Shown in pieces: positions 36,301 through 47,192 of a stretch of 64,000 nucleotides of DNA. Each line of letters begins with the position of its first letter. Positions within the stretch are counted from its first letter, which is position 1. The DNA is taken from the NCBI RefSeq assembly GCF_905475395.1, contig NC_058342.1, positions 24,400,640-24,464,639 of the forward strand, read 5' to 3'. The stretch is from Chrysoperla carnea (taxonomy: Eukaryota > Arthropoda > Insecta > Neuroptera > Chrysopidae). A model generated the notes under the pieces. That model saw nothing but the letters and a program-made list of their open reading frames with translations. It ran no database searches and had not been told where the DNA came from. The translations under genes were made by a program, and so were the position numbers.

Positions 36301-39300
36301 TCAAAGCGATCAAAAACAACGACTGATATTACGATGTGAAAGTTATGAAAAAGACTCCTTCTTAGGCAATGTTTAATTTTAGTTGAACTCGGAACAGCCT
36401 TTTAAAATGAAATTGAAAAAAGTGTTACTCCTGATAAATGCAGAAAAAATTCTAAATAAAAATAAAATGAAAAGAAACCTCTTTTAGACTGCCTTCACTA
36501 CTTGGAGAATCATCTCTACCCCGATGATATCCATATAAAGTAGGTTCTTGGGAAATTCCTCCACCACCTGAAATTAAAGAAACAAAAGTTGAAAAATGCA
36601 AATTCTTTCATTATCGCTATACAAGAATGGGCTCCAGTATAATAAAAGTGTTTGCGCACAACGTCCGGCTATTAATTTATAACTAATCGAAACTTTTTTG
36701 AGGACCACTCTATAGAATCCAAATAAACGATTGAATAACTTACCGTAATAACTAATTGGTTGATATTCAGCTAATGGATTATAACAACTGGCTGTATATC
36801 CTCCAATAGCGGCATGATGCGGTAACGGACCTACAGAATCGTTATCGCCATCTATACCTAAATTAAAACATTATTTGTATATTCAAATTACAAACAAAAC
36901 TCGAGATTTTTATGTCAGGGATGAGATCCGTCCGTTTTGATCAATTATATGCTTAAGGTATGTGATATTCGCACGACAGGTTGCGTATAAAACTTAATTT
37001 ACAAAAAAAGGGACTGTAATAAAACTTGGTTTTAATGAGTTAGTTTTTATAATAATTTAAGTAGCCAATTGGAGTTTTTTTTTTGTAGTAATTTTGTATT
37101 TAGACACTCCTTCCATGTTGATAAAATACATTCTCTGTTTAATTGTTTTATTGGATGAATTTTATTTTAAGGAATTTATTTTTTATTAATTGATTAATAT
37201 AAGAGTAGGTTAATTATCTCGTAAAAAAAATTTTGTAAAGAAAATTTTCTTCTTTTTTTTTCTCAGCTTATTCAGGAAGCGAAAGTTCTACAAACAATTA
37301 TCCTGTATATCAATGAGATACTGAACATCCTGTATATCAATGGGATACTGACAGACGAATACACTTTATTTTTGTTAATATCTTTTTACTCGTGAAACAT
37401 TTCCAAATTGGCTAACGTAATAAATTTATACCGTGACAATAAGCGAACAGTCAATCTAAGTCCATTAGATCTAGGTATCTTATCCCTGACTTTTAGAGAA
37501 TCTCTGTATTATACGTACCGATACCGCCATCTAGTGTTAAACTAGACATGGCACTTGTACAACCCTGTAGCGTCTCTAAAGGCGCCAAAGTATAGTAGCA
37601 TTGTTCACTAAATGACATTTTATTCACTGTATGACGTATTAGACCTGCGCGTAACATATGTGCAGCATATTTTCTCGCATCTCGCCGTTCCTGTAAAAAA
37701 AATTACAAAATTATTTCTCAATCCAAGGGATATGAAAAACCCCAGATACATTATTTTTGGTTTCGGTTAAAATTTTTTGATTATAGATTAAGGTAGTTTG
37801 GATCATGCTAATCAAAAGTTCTCATGAACTCAACCCTCAAAAACTGTTCCCTTTCGAAATGAAATCCTTACAGGGCTCGATATTGCTCGAATTTCCCTAG
37901 ATGTTTTATTGGATAATACAATAAGAACTATTTTTGCAATTTTTTAACTAATTTGAGCTACGAGTTATCAATAATTGAGTTCTTTACTTCTTGGAAAATG
38001 CAATTGCCTCGATTTCCCTTCTCTATATCCGCGCTTGAAAAAGGGTTTTGGATGATTTTCGTATAATGAAAATTATTTACCTGTAAACCTTGTACATTCG
38101 TAATTAACCAATCAACTAAATCAGCACCGATAAATGCTTGTGCAATTGTTATTTTAAGCCACATTCGATCACGTATCTCAAGACCACTGTTTGGTGCAGC
38201 CATTGCTCGGCCAACTGTTAACATATCCGATGATACACTTAATGGAACTACTCCACTGCCCATTGGTAACAATGCCGAATCCGGTTCTTCAATAATTGTT
38301 GAACTAAGACTTGTAGAACTATGTGGTCGCATACCTAAATGTGATGGTTGTGAGGATGCGTGTACGGTATGTGCAACCCATGCAGCTGGATCTATTGGTC
38401 GTACTGCTTCTTCGGATACTCGTGGTATTGTAAAATAACCTATAACAAATTTATTAGATAATTAAAACAACCGTTCAATTGTAACATTAATAATATTATT
38501 ATGAAACTAAATTTTTACATTTATTTCAAATTTTTGTGTACTTCATATAAGTAAAAATTGCTCATACATGATACTTTCAGTAACTTTTGTTACCTCAACA
38601 CACAGAGTCCGAAAAATAATTAGGATTCTGGATTCTGTGTCACTGTCAGATAGCTGATGCTATAAGAAGTAATTTAGGCTACTTTTATTTTAGAAAGAGA
38701 ATTATGGTTCCGTAGCAGTAAAGCCCACGTTCGGACAACGTCCGAAACTGTAGGATTGGTTTTAACGGCGCTATCATTGGCAGATAGCTGATGTTATAAG
38801 GAGTAACTTAGGCTACTTTTATTTTAGAAAAATAATCGAAGTTCCGTAGCCGACAAGCCAACGTTCGGAAGGACGTCTGTCGAGTTCGCTAGTCCTTCAT
38901 ATATAATTTTGTAGAAGGTTATTACAATTAACTTTGATTTCAAAGTCTTAGAAGTCAAAACTAAAAAATCTAGGTAAGAATAATAAACTCATCCTCTTCT
39001 GGATGTCAAGGCATGAAGCAGACAGAAATAAAGCAGAAGCTGAATTGGTAAAAAAATTAACACCGACTCCGTAAACGGGACCCTAGCCTTTTGCTTTTGG
39101 AGGATATCCGGAATGGTAGGATATCAACCAAAGAAAGTCTAACTAAACTAGGTCGTTTTGTTTACCGATTTCCTCACGAATTGAGATTTTTTTGATATTT
39201 TGTATACCCATTTTTTTCTTAATTAAAATTTAAAGAAATATCCATCAAATAATTTAAAATAGAAGCTGCTCAGAGCTGTCCGATTTATCCGAGTATGAAA

Positions 39301-41007
39301 GAAATAATCAAAAAATTTCTTTATTTACGGAACTTTGAAGAAATTATGTTGATATCGGCAGTCGAGAGAAACTAAACGATTACTAAAGTCTCTCGATTAA
39401 ACCTGGTAAGGTGGCAGACAGCCTTACTCAGATTATCATATCGTATAAAGACGCCACGGATATCCGTGCCTATAATTTATATAACTAATATACAGGGTGG
39501 ACCATTTTAATCTATACACCTACATATCTCGTTTTGTAGTAACCCAACCAAAAAATAATTTAAACAAAAGATGCACAAAAGTTACAGAGCTTGATGGAGG
39601 ACATCATGTTCTGACATCAAATTGGACCTAGTTCTTCGGGTTTCTTTAACATCCAATTTAGATCCTTAACGGTAAGAGATAAAATAACACTTTAAATTAG
39701 AAAGTTCATCCTATAGAATCTAAATAGGTTATTAAAGAAACCCGAAGAACTAGGTCCAATCTGATGTCAGAACATGATGTCATTCACTTTTTTGCATCTT
39801 TTGGTTAAGTTATTTTTTGATTAGTTAACTACAAAACGAGTAGATATTTAGGTGTATAGATTAAAATGGCCCACCTTGTATAATATATCCGTGCCTATAA
39901 TTTCAAATACGGATATCCGTGGATATACAGTTAGAGTCACGGATTAAGAATATCTCCTCAAGTTGTTTCACACTTTGATCCGCGGGTTGACTATTCTATT
40001 TATGAGTTCATCCTGTGGTCTACCTTGCGATCCTTAAAAAACACGAATATCCGTGGTGGTTGGTAATAGCAGCACTCAAACTGTAAACTAGCCCTGCAAA
40101 AGAATAATCTGAATACGATAAAAATACCTTTTGGTTGTGTATCCCAACATTTGGCAACGACTAGTTTAATTGGTTGAGCTGGCCTCTGTACCACATCCCT
40201 CAAGACTCGCACTGCTTCATCATTCGACATATTCTCAAAATTGACATCATTTACTTGCAAAATCATATCACCAGGTTCAATACGCCCATCTAAAGCTACA
40301 GCACCACCTTTCATAATACTTCCAACATAAATTCCACCATCACCACCACGATTCGATTGTCCCACAATAGAAATACCCAGAAAATTAACCGTATCCATAT
40401 TTAACGTAACCGTAATTATATTTAAACTCATTGTTGAATCCGTTATACTCGAATAAGAACTAGTGCGTGACATTGCTTGTAATCTAGGTTTTCGTCGTCG
40501 CTGGGGCCTTTTTCTTCCCGAAACATGTAATCGACTCATCGAAGAACATTCCGTAATTGCTGATTCCGTTTCGAGAAAACTCGTTGTATCCAATTCAGAG
40601 CTAAGCACCGACGCTGTATCATGTCGTAATCCATTATATTTATGTCGATTCCTCGAAGTTAATCTTGAACTAGCCACACTCTCTGTCTCAGTTTGTGAAC
40701 CGATAACCGGTTGTGTTGGATTATCCGTACACTGTGATGCACCATCGGATTGATTCGAACCTTCTGCCGAAACCAACCAACTAACAACTCGTCCATTAAA
40801 ACATGGTAAATGAGCTGAATCCTCACAAATTTCCTCTTTCACAACACCGAAATCTTTATCGATTGACTTGAAAAAGAATTTATAATTTGGGCGATTTAAC
40901 ACATTTTTAAAATCAAGTAACGTGACTTTTTCAGGACTAACATTAATTTTAACCAAATAAGGAGTGTCTTCATCATCGATATGATAAATAACTTTGGTTT
41001 CAGTCAT
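30151..41007 (-). CDS. dsh: Dishevelled, complete, 642 residues
   Basis: Dishevelled is the cytoplasmic scaffold that relays Frizzled signals to the canonical Wnt and planar-polarity branches. Seven coding exons, all phases consistent, read on the minus strand: 41007-40128, 38439-38081, 37690-37519, 36857-36744, 36567-36479, 35582-35420, 30302-30151. Residues 1-80 are DIX ([28 protein letters not shown]). Residues 166-173 are a basic patch and 180-194 the [17 protein letters not shown] block. Residues 196-285 are PDZ ([35 protein letters not shown]). About 378-446 are DEP ([40 protein letters not shown]). The protein ends [17 protein letters not shown], the C-terminal motif kept in vertebrate DVLs. 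The ATG at 41007 is chosen because an in-frame TAA stands eleven codons upstream and no other ATG intervenes. The 642-residue length fits the family. Confidence 0.97.
30560..30925. repeat. Tandem repeat, three units of 132 bp
   Basis: The landmark GCTCGTAACGATCAAA (and its third version ACTGGTAACGATCCA) starts at 30582, 30714 and 30846, exactly 132 bp apart each time. Each unit also carries a CACAGACTTATATTAAA-like block and a TCGATA/TTGGAT block. The units have diverged by point changes but keep period. Confidence 0.8.
31549..31671. repeat. Hairpin, small member of the GTGCCGCCATTT family
   Basis: TTATTTTTGAATGTGCTACC and TTTTAGTGTTTT pair with AAAACACTAAAATTGCGGTA and CATTTAAAAATAAT. The total is about 123 bp. 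Termini match those of 16832-17642. Confidence 0.7.
32447..32894. repeat. Foldback element, 448 bp
   Basis: CATTATGGTCCGGGAACGG at the left pairs with CCGCTCCCGGAACATTATG at the right. Inner blocks ACTTTGTAATAAAG and CTTTATTACAAAAT pair too, as do the inner pair ATACCAACTTTACC and GTAAAGTTGGTAT. The element lies in the last dsh intron. Confidence 0.78.
34440..34620. repeat. Half copy of the GGACCCCGGACACAATAC family
   Basis: AAAGGACCCCGGACACAATACATTGA opens a segment that continues GATCAAAAGTTCTTTTGAGC and CTCAACCCTCAAAAACCCTT, matching the left half of 27406-27722. The right half is lost. Confidence 0.65.
35420..35582 (-). CDS. dsh: dsh exon, Ser/Gly/Thr-rich C-terminal region
   Basis: The exon encodes [20 protein letters not shown] and a Gly/Asn-rich stretch through [11 protein letters not shown]. 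It enters in phase 0 after TTTCAG and leaves one base into a Gly codon before GTCAGT. The region is low-complexity, as usual between DEP and the C-terminus. Confidence 0.88.
35687..35770. repeat. Fragment of the GGTGGCGATCG MITE family
   Basis: CAGGGTGGTGATCGAATTGA followed by TTCCATGATTATAGCAAAA and TTTCCTGACTATTTTTGAG matches 22239-22425. The right end is not evident. Confidence 0.6.
36007..36290 (+). pseudogene. Degenerate non-LTR retrotransposon end (RNase H C-terminal/Cys-His)
   Basis: Frames in the plus strand read [20 protein letters not shown], then after a frameshift [17 protein letters not shown]. This is the conserved tail of R1/Jockey-type ORF2 (ITGHW..GRHAERL, CRSC...E.EETV.HLLC.CPAL). 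Broken frames show it is dead. A relative on the minus strand is at 48440-48715. Confidence 0.6.
36479..36567 (-). CDS. dsh: dsh exon, 89 nt
   Basis: The exon follows TTTCAG and reads [20 protein letters not shown] then PSSEGSLKE, ending in phase 0 before GTTTCT. The SSEGSLKE block is typical of insect Dsh downstream of DEP. Confidence 0.88.
36744..36857 (-). CDS. dsh: dsh exon, 114 nt
   Basis: The exon encodes [20 protein letters not shown] and [18 protein letters not shown]. It matches the conserved Dsh segment GPLP...Y.A.YNP...YQPI downstream of DEP. The donor is GTAAGT. Confidence 0.93.
36858..37518 (-). other. dsh intron with dispersed repeat
   Basis: The intron runs from GTACGT to ATTTAG. 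Its middle is filled by the repeat copy at 37105-37318. No exon was seen. Confidence 0.7.
37105..37318. repeat. Dispersed repeat, copy B of a hairpin family
   Basis: Starting CACTCCTTCCATG and including TTGATTAATATAAGAGTAGG and TTATTCAGGAAGCGAAAGTT, this stretch parallels 2767-2993 and one arm of 20808-21050. Confidence 0.65.
37519..37690 (-). CDS. dsh: dsh exon, second half of DEP
   Basis: The exon encodes [20 protein letters not shown] and [15 protein letters not shown], the last helix and strands of the DEP domain, followed by a short linker. The acceptor is TTTACAG and the donor GTACGT, phase 1 out. Confidence 0.96.
37735..37870. repeat. Half copy of the GGACCCCGGACACAATAC family
   Basis: AACCCCAGATACATTATTTT starts a segment with GATCATGCTAATCAAAAGTT and CTCAACCCTCAAAAACTG, a diverged left half of the 27406-27722 element inserted in a 390-bp dsh intron. 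Confidence 0.6.
38081..38439 (-). CDS. dsh: dsh exon, PDZ-DEP linker and first half of DEP
   Basis: The exon begins GYFTIPR (after CWDTQPK of the previous exon) and includes [13 protein letters not shown]. It ends with [20 protein letters not shown] and [16 protein letters not shown]. The linker is Ser-rich. Phase 0 out before GTAAAT. Confidence 0.96.
38647..38880. repeat. Tandem duplication, two diverged units of 134 bp
   Basis: CAGATAGCTGATG starts at 38647 and again at 38781. Both units contain TTAGGCTACTTTTATTTTAG and end with CAACGTTCGGA/CCACGTTCGGA blocks. Confidence 0.7.
38985..39150 (+). pseudogene. Non-LTR RNase H scrap
   Basis: A plus-strand frame reads [19 protein letters not shown], close to the W.PGH.G..GN..AD.LAKK signature of retrotransposon RNase H. 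It is cut off by stops. Short, so identification is tentative. Confidence 0.4.
39489..39882. mobile_element. 394-bp foldback element in dsh intron
   Basis: TATACAGGGTGGACCATTTT pairs with AAAATGGCCCACCTTGTATA. Inner blocks GACCTAGTTCTTCGGGTTTC and GAAACCCGAAGAACTAGGTC are exact reverse complements, and ATCATGTTCTGACATCA pairs with TGATGTCAGAACATGAT. A 19-bp direct repeat (ATATCCGTGCCTATAATTT) flanks it at 39460-39478 and 39885-39903. Confidence 0.82.
40128..41007 (-). CDS. dsh: dsh first coding exon, DIX and PDZ
   Basis: Start ATG at 41007 ([19 protein letters not shown]), with A at -3. The exon encodes the whole DIX domain, a Ser/Thr-rich and basic linker, the [17 protein letters not shown] block and all of PDZ, ending CWDTQPK plus one base before GTATTT. 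The TTG codon 24 nt upstream is not needed as a start. Confidence 0.97.
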
Positions 41008-43019
41008 TTTTGTGAATTTTGTTTCAGTCAAAATTTATAAGCACCATTTTATTAAATATTATTTCTAAGAGTATTATTAAAAAAATATTAAATTAATTTT
41101 CTTTAAAAAATATCATCATGTTAAAACCATTTTAATTTTTTGTTTTATTGAATTAAGAAAAAAAAACAGTCATTGTGTACTTTTTTGTAGTCTTCGAAGA
41201 ACTTAAGATGAAATGTACACTTTCGAACTTAAAACTAAATCTCAGTTCAATATATTTTAGCACTGATTTTATTTCACAATTTTTATCAATTCCACACAGT
41301 TTAAGGTTTTATTGAATTTCTTTTCGATTAAAATATTAAAAGTTTTTTTTTACACTGTCTAATTTAACTGTCATATGTAATGAGGGGTATTATAAGGAAT
41401 ATATAAATCAGCCATTTTGTCTGATAAATAATAGACTTCTATAAATATTAAGTTAAAACATTTTTTTTTACTACTTTTTCACTTAATAATTTTTATCAAT
41501 TTTCTTTAATCATGTTAAATATATTGTAATTTATTCGTTTGTTTATAGAATTTAATTGATTCGTATTTTGATTACACAATTTTTGAATGATTTAGTTTAC
41601 TTGTTTTTATAATTTTTTTGGAGTTGAATGTCTAGTAATTAGTTAATGCTTTGAACTCTATTGAATTGTATATATGTATATATTATTATAGGCCAGTGGC
41701 TTTAAAAATGTTTTGTTTTTCTTTCAATATTGATACTCATAAAATTTCCTGTAGACAAATAAAAATTTTTTGTTGAATTCATAGTAAGCTACTCGCTGAT
41801 TGACTTCAAAATCTTAATACAAACCCAATATAATATCAGACGAATTAATTTTCAACGCTATTTTTAGTTCCAGAAATCAAATTTAAGGAAAATGGAACTA
41901 GTTGCAGAAAATGCGTTTTTCAAAGCACTATATACTAATAAGTCTCCGCTTTAAAAATCATTCGATTCTTGTTAGGGCGATAGAAAGAAATTTTGGATTT
42001 CATCGGACTCCGCAACAAAAACACCAGGTCCGAAGATATCACACCTCCTTTCCCCGTCTTATCAAACGAAATTTTAGATCCATGAATTTCAGAATCTTAT
42101 CTGGAATTTGGTTTGCAAAAAATTTTAATTCAATCGAAGCTTTGGGTTGCTTAAAAGTTTAGAAAACGGAGAATACATCTTTTATGAAATCCAATCTCCC
42201 CAATTCTTCAACTATTTTCTAGAATTTTGCTTCATTCCAATTTTGTAATCAGCAAAATAATTGCTTTATTTTTAAATTATCCTAGATCAGCCTCTCTCTT
42301 CAATAGAACGTTTTCTTATTCGTTTTCGTCTCATTTCTTATATTTTTTGGAGTCATGGAGGAACAAAACTAACGCTCATTGACATAATCGAATATTTCCA
42401 CTCAACACTTGCGGGAAAAGAGTATCAATAATTCTGCATCTCGGTAGGAGAGACTGAATCAACGGAAGGCCAGCGGTGAGTGGTAAATACTCTTTGTGTC
42501 AGATTTTGTAGTGCGAGGAATTAATTCCCCTTGCTTACTTATATTCCTAACTAAAAATTCATCATATTATTGCCGACCTGTTAATAATACTTGAAGGTTT
42601 ATCACAAAGCTCTACTTATCCAAATCTCTAAATCTACTTAGCTCTCCTAAATCGCCTGGATAAGCATTTATTTAATCAAGAAAAAGATACTTTACTGGCG
42701 TAGAACGAAGTCCTACACTGTTGTTTGCTCCGATTATTACTACTGTTGAAAATGGCTTACTCTGCACGGTATTTCCTGAGTCTCTTGACCTTGCGTCTTT
42801 ACTTTCTAAACATGGCGTACTCTCTATTAACGGCACAAATCTTCCCTTCGACCAACGCTTTCCCATTCCCATTGTTGGCTGTACTATCAGCATTGAGCTA
42901 TTTACCTCATTTGACATCACTTCCCTTTCCGCTCAAAGGCGTCGAAAATTTTTTTACATCTTCAAATTTAGATATCACTGGAATAAAATTGCCAAAAATG
43001 AATGACAATCATATTAATA

Positions 43020-43160
43020 ATTCTGCAATGATCCAACTAAAACTACGGAAAACCTTTGGTATTACTTTGAGTTTGAGGTTGTTACTCAAAAATGTACAGT
43101 ACTCAACAATTGGGACAATGTAAACTAACGAAAGGTAAATAAGTTTAAGATTACAATGGC
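43020..43160 (-). pseudogene. Possible reverse transcriptase scrap
   Basis: A minus-strand frame reads KLIYLSLVYIVPIVEYCTF, resembling the Y..LV.P.LEYC..VW motif near the end of non-LTR reverse transcriptases. It is short and unsupported by further domains. Confidence 0.3.
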
Positions 43161-43794
43161 ATGGACAAGAGATGCAAAAAAACATTTTGTTAAAATTGAA
43201 CACAAAATCAAACATTTGTTACATGAAACTGAGTAAACATTACTCGAAACGAATTACACACACATGAATTAAAGAAGACAATGAAACTCATTTTATTCAG
43301 AAAATTGTTTTATCATCACAAGAAAGATTCATGAATATTTAAAAGTGACCTTTTATAGATAAAAAAAACACACACACAAAACTTATGTGTGAATATTTCA
43401 CATGACCTCTATATCTAGGATATATATTAGTAAAATAAAATATTAATTACTGAGGTATTTATATTCATAAGGACACAATTCAACTAAAATAATTAATTGT
43501 TTAAATATCCGATTTCGCAGAATCTTGTAAACTGTACGTTAAATCGTCAATTGATAGGTTTTTTTGGGTACTTACGATTACAAATGTTTGGGAGGTACAA
43601 TCGGAGGCAAAAATACTGGAAGCTAGCAATAAATAGTTTGAATACTAAAAAAAAATATAGAATTTAAATTAAAGCAGGGAAATGTTGGTGGACAAAAACC
43701 TCTCTGGCCGAAAAATTGAACCACCTGCTCAGAATTGTTTGTCTTATCTATCGATTATCTATCGAGATGTACCTAACTCTTCCAATTCCAATCG

Positions 43795-44460
43795 AGGATA
43801 GTCTAGCTTCGAGGAACTGAATCGTCTGGTGTTGGATAATAAAATTAGATTGATCTAGATGTCGGGTCAATCTGGCGTTAAAGGGAATGAAGCAGCGGAC
43901 TCGTTGGTACAAGAGGAGTCGTCTGAAATGCTTCTTTCATCTGAGCATGTCATTCCTATAGCAAGATACTGCGTAATTTACCAAATCAAGGAATGGCTAC
44001 GACAATCCCACCTTGATTACTGGGACTTTGCACAATGGATGCGACAGGCCAAACTGTTTATAATCGCGCAGGGACGGACTGGCCATATGATAATTTGGGA
44101 GAGTTCAGAATGGGTCGGTAGTCTCAGGACATGTAAATGATTACGGAAAAATAAACTTAACACTATACTAAACCAGAAGCTATACTAAACACTAGACTTC
44201 TTCTCGTTTGGCCGCTTACCACCAATCCGCCCTTACAATCGCAGCTAGGCCATTCGACTGTGTTCGCCTGAAACCCCCTAGAGCACAGTTGAGAAGGATG
44301 GTGGTGACTCTTGACAGGACACTATCGATTGTTAGGACATTGTCCATGATCCCACTTGTTGGATCTGTATGGAGGACAATAAAACCTCCGTACATGTTAT
44401 TTGCACCTGCAGAAACTTGCACGGCATCAGATGTGGAATTTTTGAGTCCGAAACCTTGAA
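43795..44460 (+). pseudogene. Degenerate non-LTR retrotransposon 3' end, copy 1
   Basis: Frames read LDNKIRLI(stop)MSGQSGVKGNEAADSLVQ, the RNase H signature W.PGHSGVKGNEAADSLA with Trp replaced by a stop. Downstream, in another frame, HDPTCWICMEDNKTSVHVIC is the terminal Cys/His motif. Several stops and frameshifts show it is inactive. It is similar in order and sequence to 45800-46240. Confidence 0.7.
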
Positions 44461-45799
44461 TCCATCAATCTTAATATAGATGGAAGGTTGTCTAAGTGCT
44501 AAGGATCACTTTTTGTGGTATCCCCTCTTCTGTATTATTATGGCTTAGTGAATCGTTTTAAAATTTTCCAGTACTTGGTTGCATCAACTGAAGAGCATCT
44601 TACTAAATGTTCATTCTTTTTGTAGCATTTTGATATCTTACCTAACTACCTCCCAAACATTCCTAAAATTGTTGTTCCTTCTTTTTTTCTGAGAATGTTT
44701 CAAAGTACCTCTATGAGTACCAATAATAATTCTTCATAAAAATATAAACCTGTCAACATGCGTCGTGCATAATGGTATACATGGAGGTATTAATTGTGTA
44801 ATTAATTAAAACATCATAAATAATTAATAAATTATATAGTTTTTATTGAATTTTAAATACAATTACGTTCAAATACATGTTCATGATAAATATGCAAGGG
44901 TTTGTTTTTATTCATTTTTTTTTAATTTCTTTTTAATCTTTTTTTTCATCTCTTTTTTTATAATTTTAATTAATAATAATATAATTACTTTCTCAAAAAA
45001 ACAAAAAAAAATTCGTTTTTTTTTTTTGTTTTGTTTTAATATTAATTAATTTTACAAATTATTTATCCCGTAAAAATTTATAGAAATTATCTGTTTACAA
45101 TAGTTTATTATTTTTATATATATATTTTTATTTATTTATTTTTTTTTTGATACGTTTTATGGGCACTGTGTTAGATTTTTCATATTTAATAGGTCTAGTC
45201 TCGGCCGTATTATTTAAGTCATTTCAGAACGACTGAAAATTTCAAGTCAAAAATGTTAATGGCTGAGGATTACTTTTTTCAAAAGATCTAGTAGGAAAAA
45301 TTTCCATCAGTTCTAAAATGACTGTCAAATATTACATCTAGCCGTAGACCTATAAAGTTTTTCTCAATGTTCTTGTTGACATTTAACAAATACATCTAAA
45401 TTAATTATTGCTGCTTTAATTATTTTGGGTTGAGAAAAACTCAATTTTAAATATATTTTTGGATTGAATTTTTAAAATATTCAAAAATTTCAATGTCATT
45501 TTACAAAACGAGTGGGGTTTGTTTATAAATAGACTTGCGTGATACAAACGTTAGGATTCCGTACATTTTTAATGTCGTGATCCCCATAAAAAAATCGGCG
45601 AGTCGAAACATTCGAAAATTAACCTTAAACTTAGTATTTGTTGTTTTATCGACTATGGTTCCAAAAATACATCCCTTTTAAGACAGAATAGACAATCAGG
45701 TGGGCAGTTTTGTTAGTAGCCTTTGGAAATGGAACTCTAAAAGCACTTAGGAAGCAAGACGAAGAAGAATATTATTATATTCCGCAACTAGGCACAGAT

Positions 45800-46240
45800 T
45801 TGGATACCGGATCATTCTGTCGTTAAAGGAAAAGAAGCAGCGGATTCGTTGGTACGAGTGGGATCGTCTCAAACGCCTCTTTCATCTGAGTCTGTCATTC
45901 CCATAGTAAGATGTTCCGTAATTAACCGAATTAAGGAATGATTACGCCTGAAATTTACTAGAGCACAGTTGAGAATGATGGTGTGATCTTGACGGGACTT
46001 TCGATTGAAATACCACCTTCATAACATGGGGATCTCTGATGATCCCACTTGTAGGGTCTGTAAGGAGGACGATAAAACCTCCATACATGTTCTTTGCACC
46101 TGCAGAAACCTGCAGGGCGTCAGATTTATTATGTTCGGGTCCGAAACATTTTATTCATCAATCCTGAGAGCGGAGAAGTTGTGGGCTTTCTGCGTGGCGT
46201 CTGGAGACGTCTGATCAGATGTTTCTTGTTTATCAGAAAA
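45800..46240 (+). pseudogene. Degenerate non-LTR retrotransposon 3' end, copy 2
   Basis: Frames read IPDHSVVKGKEAADSLVRVG, then KYHLHNMGISDDPTCRVCKE and DDKTSIHVLCTCRNLQGVRF, ending AEKLWAFCVASGDV. This is the RNase H and C-terminal Cys-rich motif of an R1/Jockey-like ORF2, with a deletion between the two parts compared with copy 1. Confidence 0.72.
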
Positions 46241-47054
46241 AATAGGTAGCGTCGGATAGTCAACTGTCGACATTTATCTTTTCAACACCATTATGAATAG
46301 CAAAGGCAACAGAAGCTTTCAAAGCTTTCCAAAATATTATAGATCAGAAAACAGAGTTGTTTTTAGTTTGGATATAGAGCTTCGAAGTTTATATAATAAA
46401 GCCCTTCAATCTTCAAAGGCTCTTATGAAATCCTTCAAACATCTATGACCTGTTTCGAACATTATCGAGACCTCTTAAAATGTTTTTTGAATATTTTAAA
46501 AAGAAAATACACGCGTGTGACACGTTGGTACAGATAAACAAACAAGAAAACGGAATGTTTGAGGAACGGAGATAAAACCCCTTTTCTTTACCCCGTCTAC
46601 TCATGTTTATCCCTACCAAAAATCATACGCATGTACACTCAGTATAAGAAATTTTAGTTCCATTTTGAATAAATACAAACTAACACCTTTGATTCGTAAA
46701 TTTTTTAAACTCAATTAGTACGGCTCTAATAAGTGAAAAATTCCTCGACAAATGCGTATTAAAAAGTGTTAATTTGTGGATTTGTCATATATTTTCATTA
46801 AAAAATATCTCAAAACTTGATCTTGAAAAAAAAAACTTTATTGAGCATTTAAGAAAAAAAATGACATTGTTTCCAAAACGAATTTGATCCCCACCTCGAT
46901 GACTAATTCATTTTAAAATACTCTCAAAATTATTGATTACAAAAAAATATAAAATCATGGCGTAAAGAAAGCAAAGTAAATCGATTTGGAACCACGTTAT
47001 TTGTATCGAAACGAGCGCCATTGATAAATAGTAAGTAGCCTGGTAGTCAAAATT

Positions 47055-47192
47055 GGAACTACTCAAAATGGGTTAACATTCTGTTTTAATTAGTTCGAAT
47101 TATTATCGCCACTTGACGGGGTTGGAATTACTCAAAACGGGTCACCATGATATTTTAATTAGTACGAATTTTTATCACCAGTTGGCGGGGTT
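47055..47192. repeat. Tandem pair of 69-bp units
   Basis: GGAACTACTCAAAATGGGTT at 47055 and GGAATTACTCAAAACGGGTC at 47124 start two units that each end GGCGGGGTT or GACGGGGTT. About 80-85% alike by eye. Confidence 0.75.

Larger units (their letters stand above)
38440..40127 (-). other. First dsh coding intron, 1.7 kb
   Basis: The intron runs from GTATTT to TTATAG. It contains a 134-bp tandem duplication (about 38647-38880), a retroelement scrap (38985-39150) and a 394-bp foldback element (39489-39882). No other exon was seen. Confidence 0.72.

Noticed and set aside
41008..41031. Upstream TTG as the dsh start
   Set aside because: The codon is TTG, not ATG, and an in-frame TAA precedes it; the ATG at 41007 has A at -3 and begins the conserved DIX text.
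42672..43123. Overlapping open frames on both strands as a possible gene between dsh and Gug
   Set aside because: No recognised domain, no clear splice structure; one part looks like a reverse transcriptase scrap on the minus strand.
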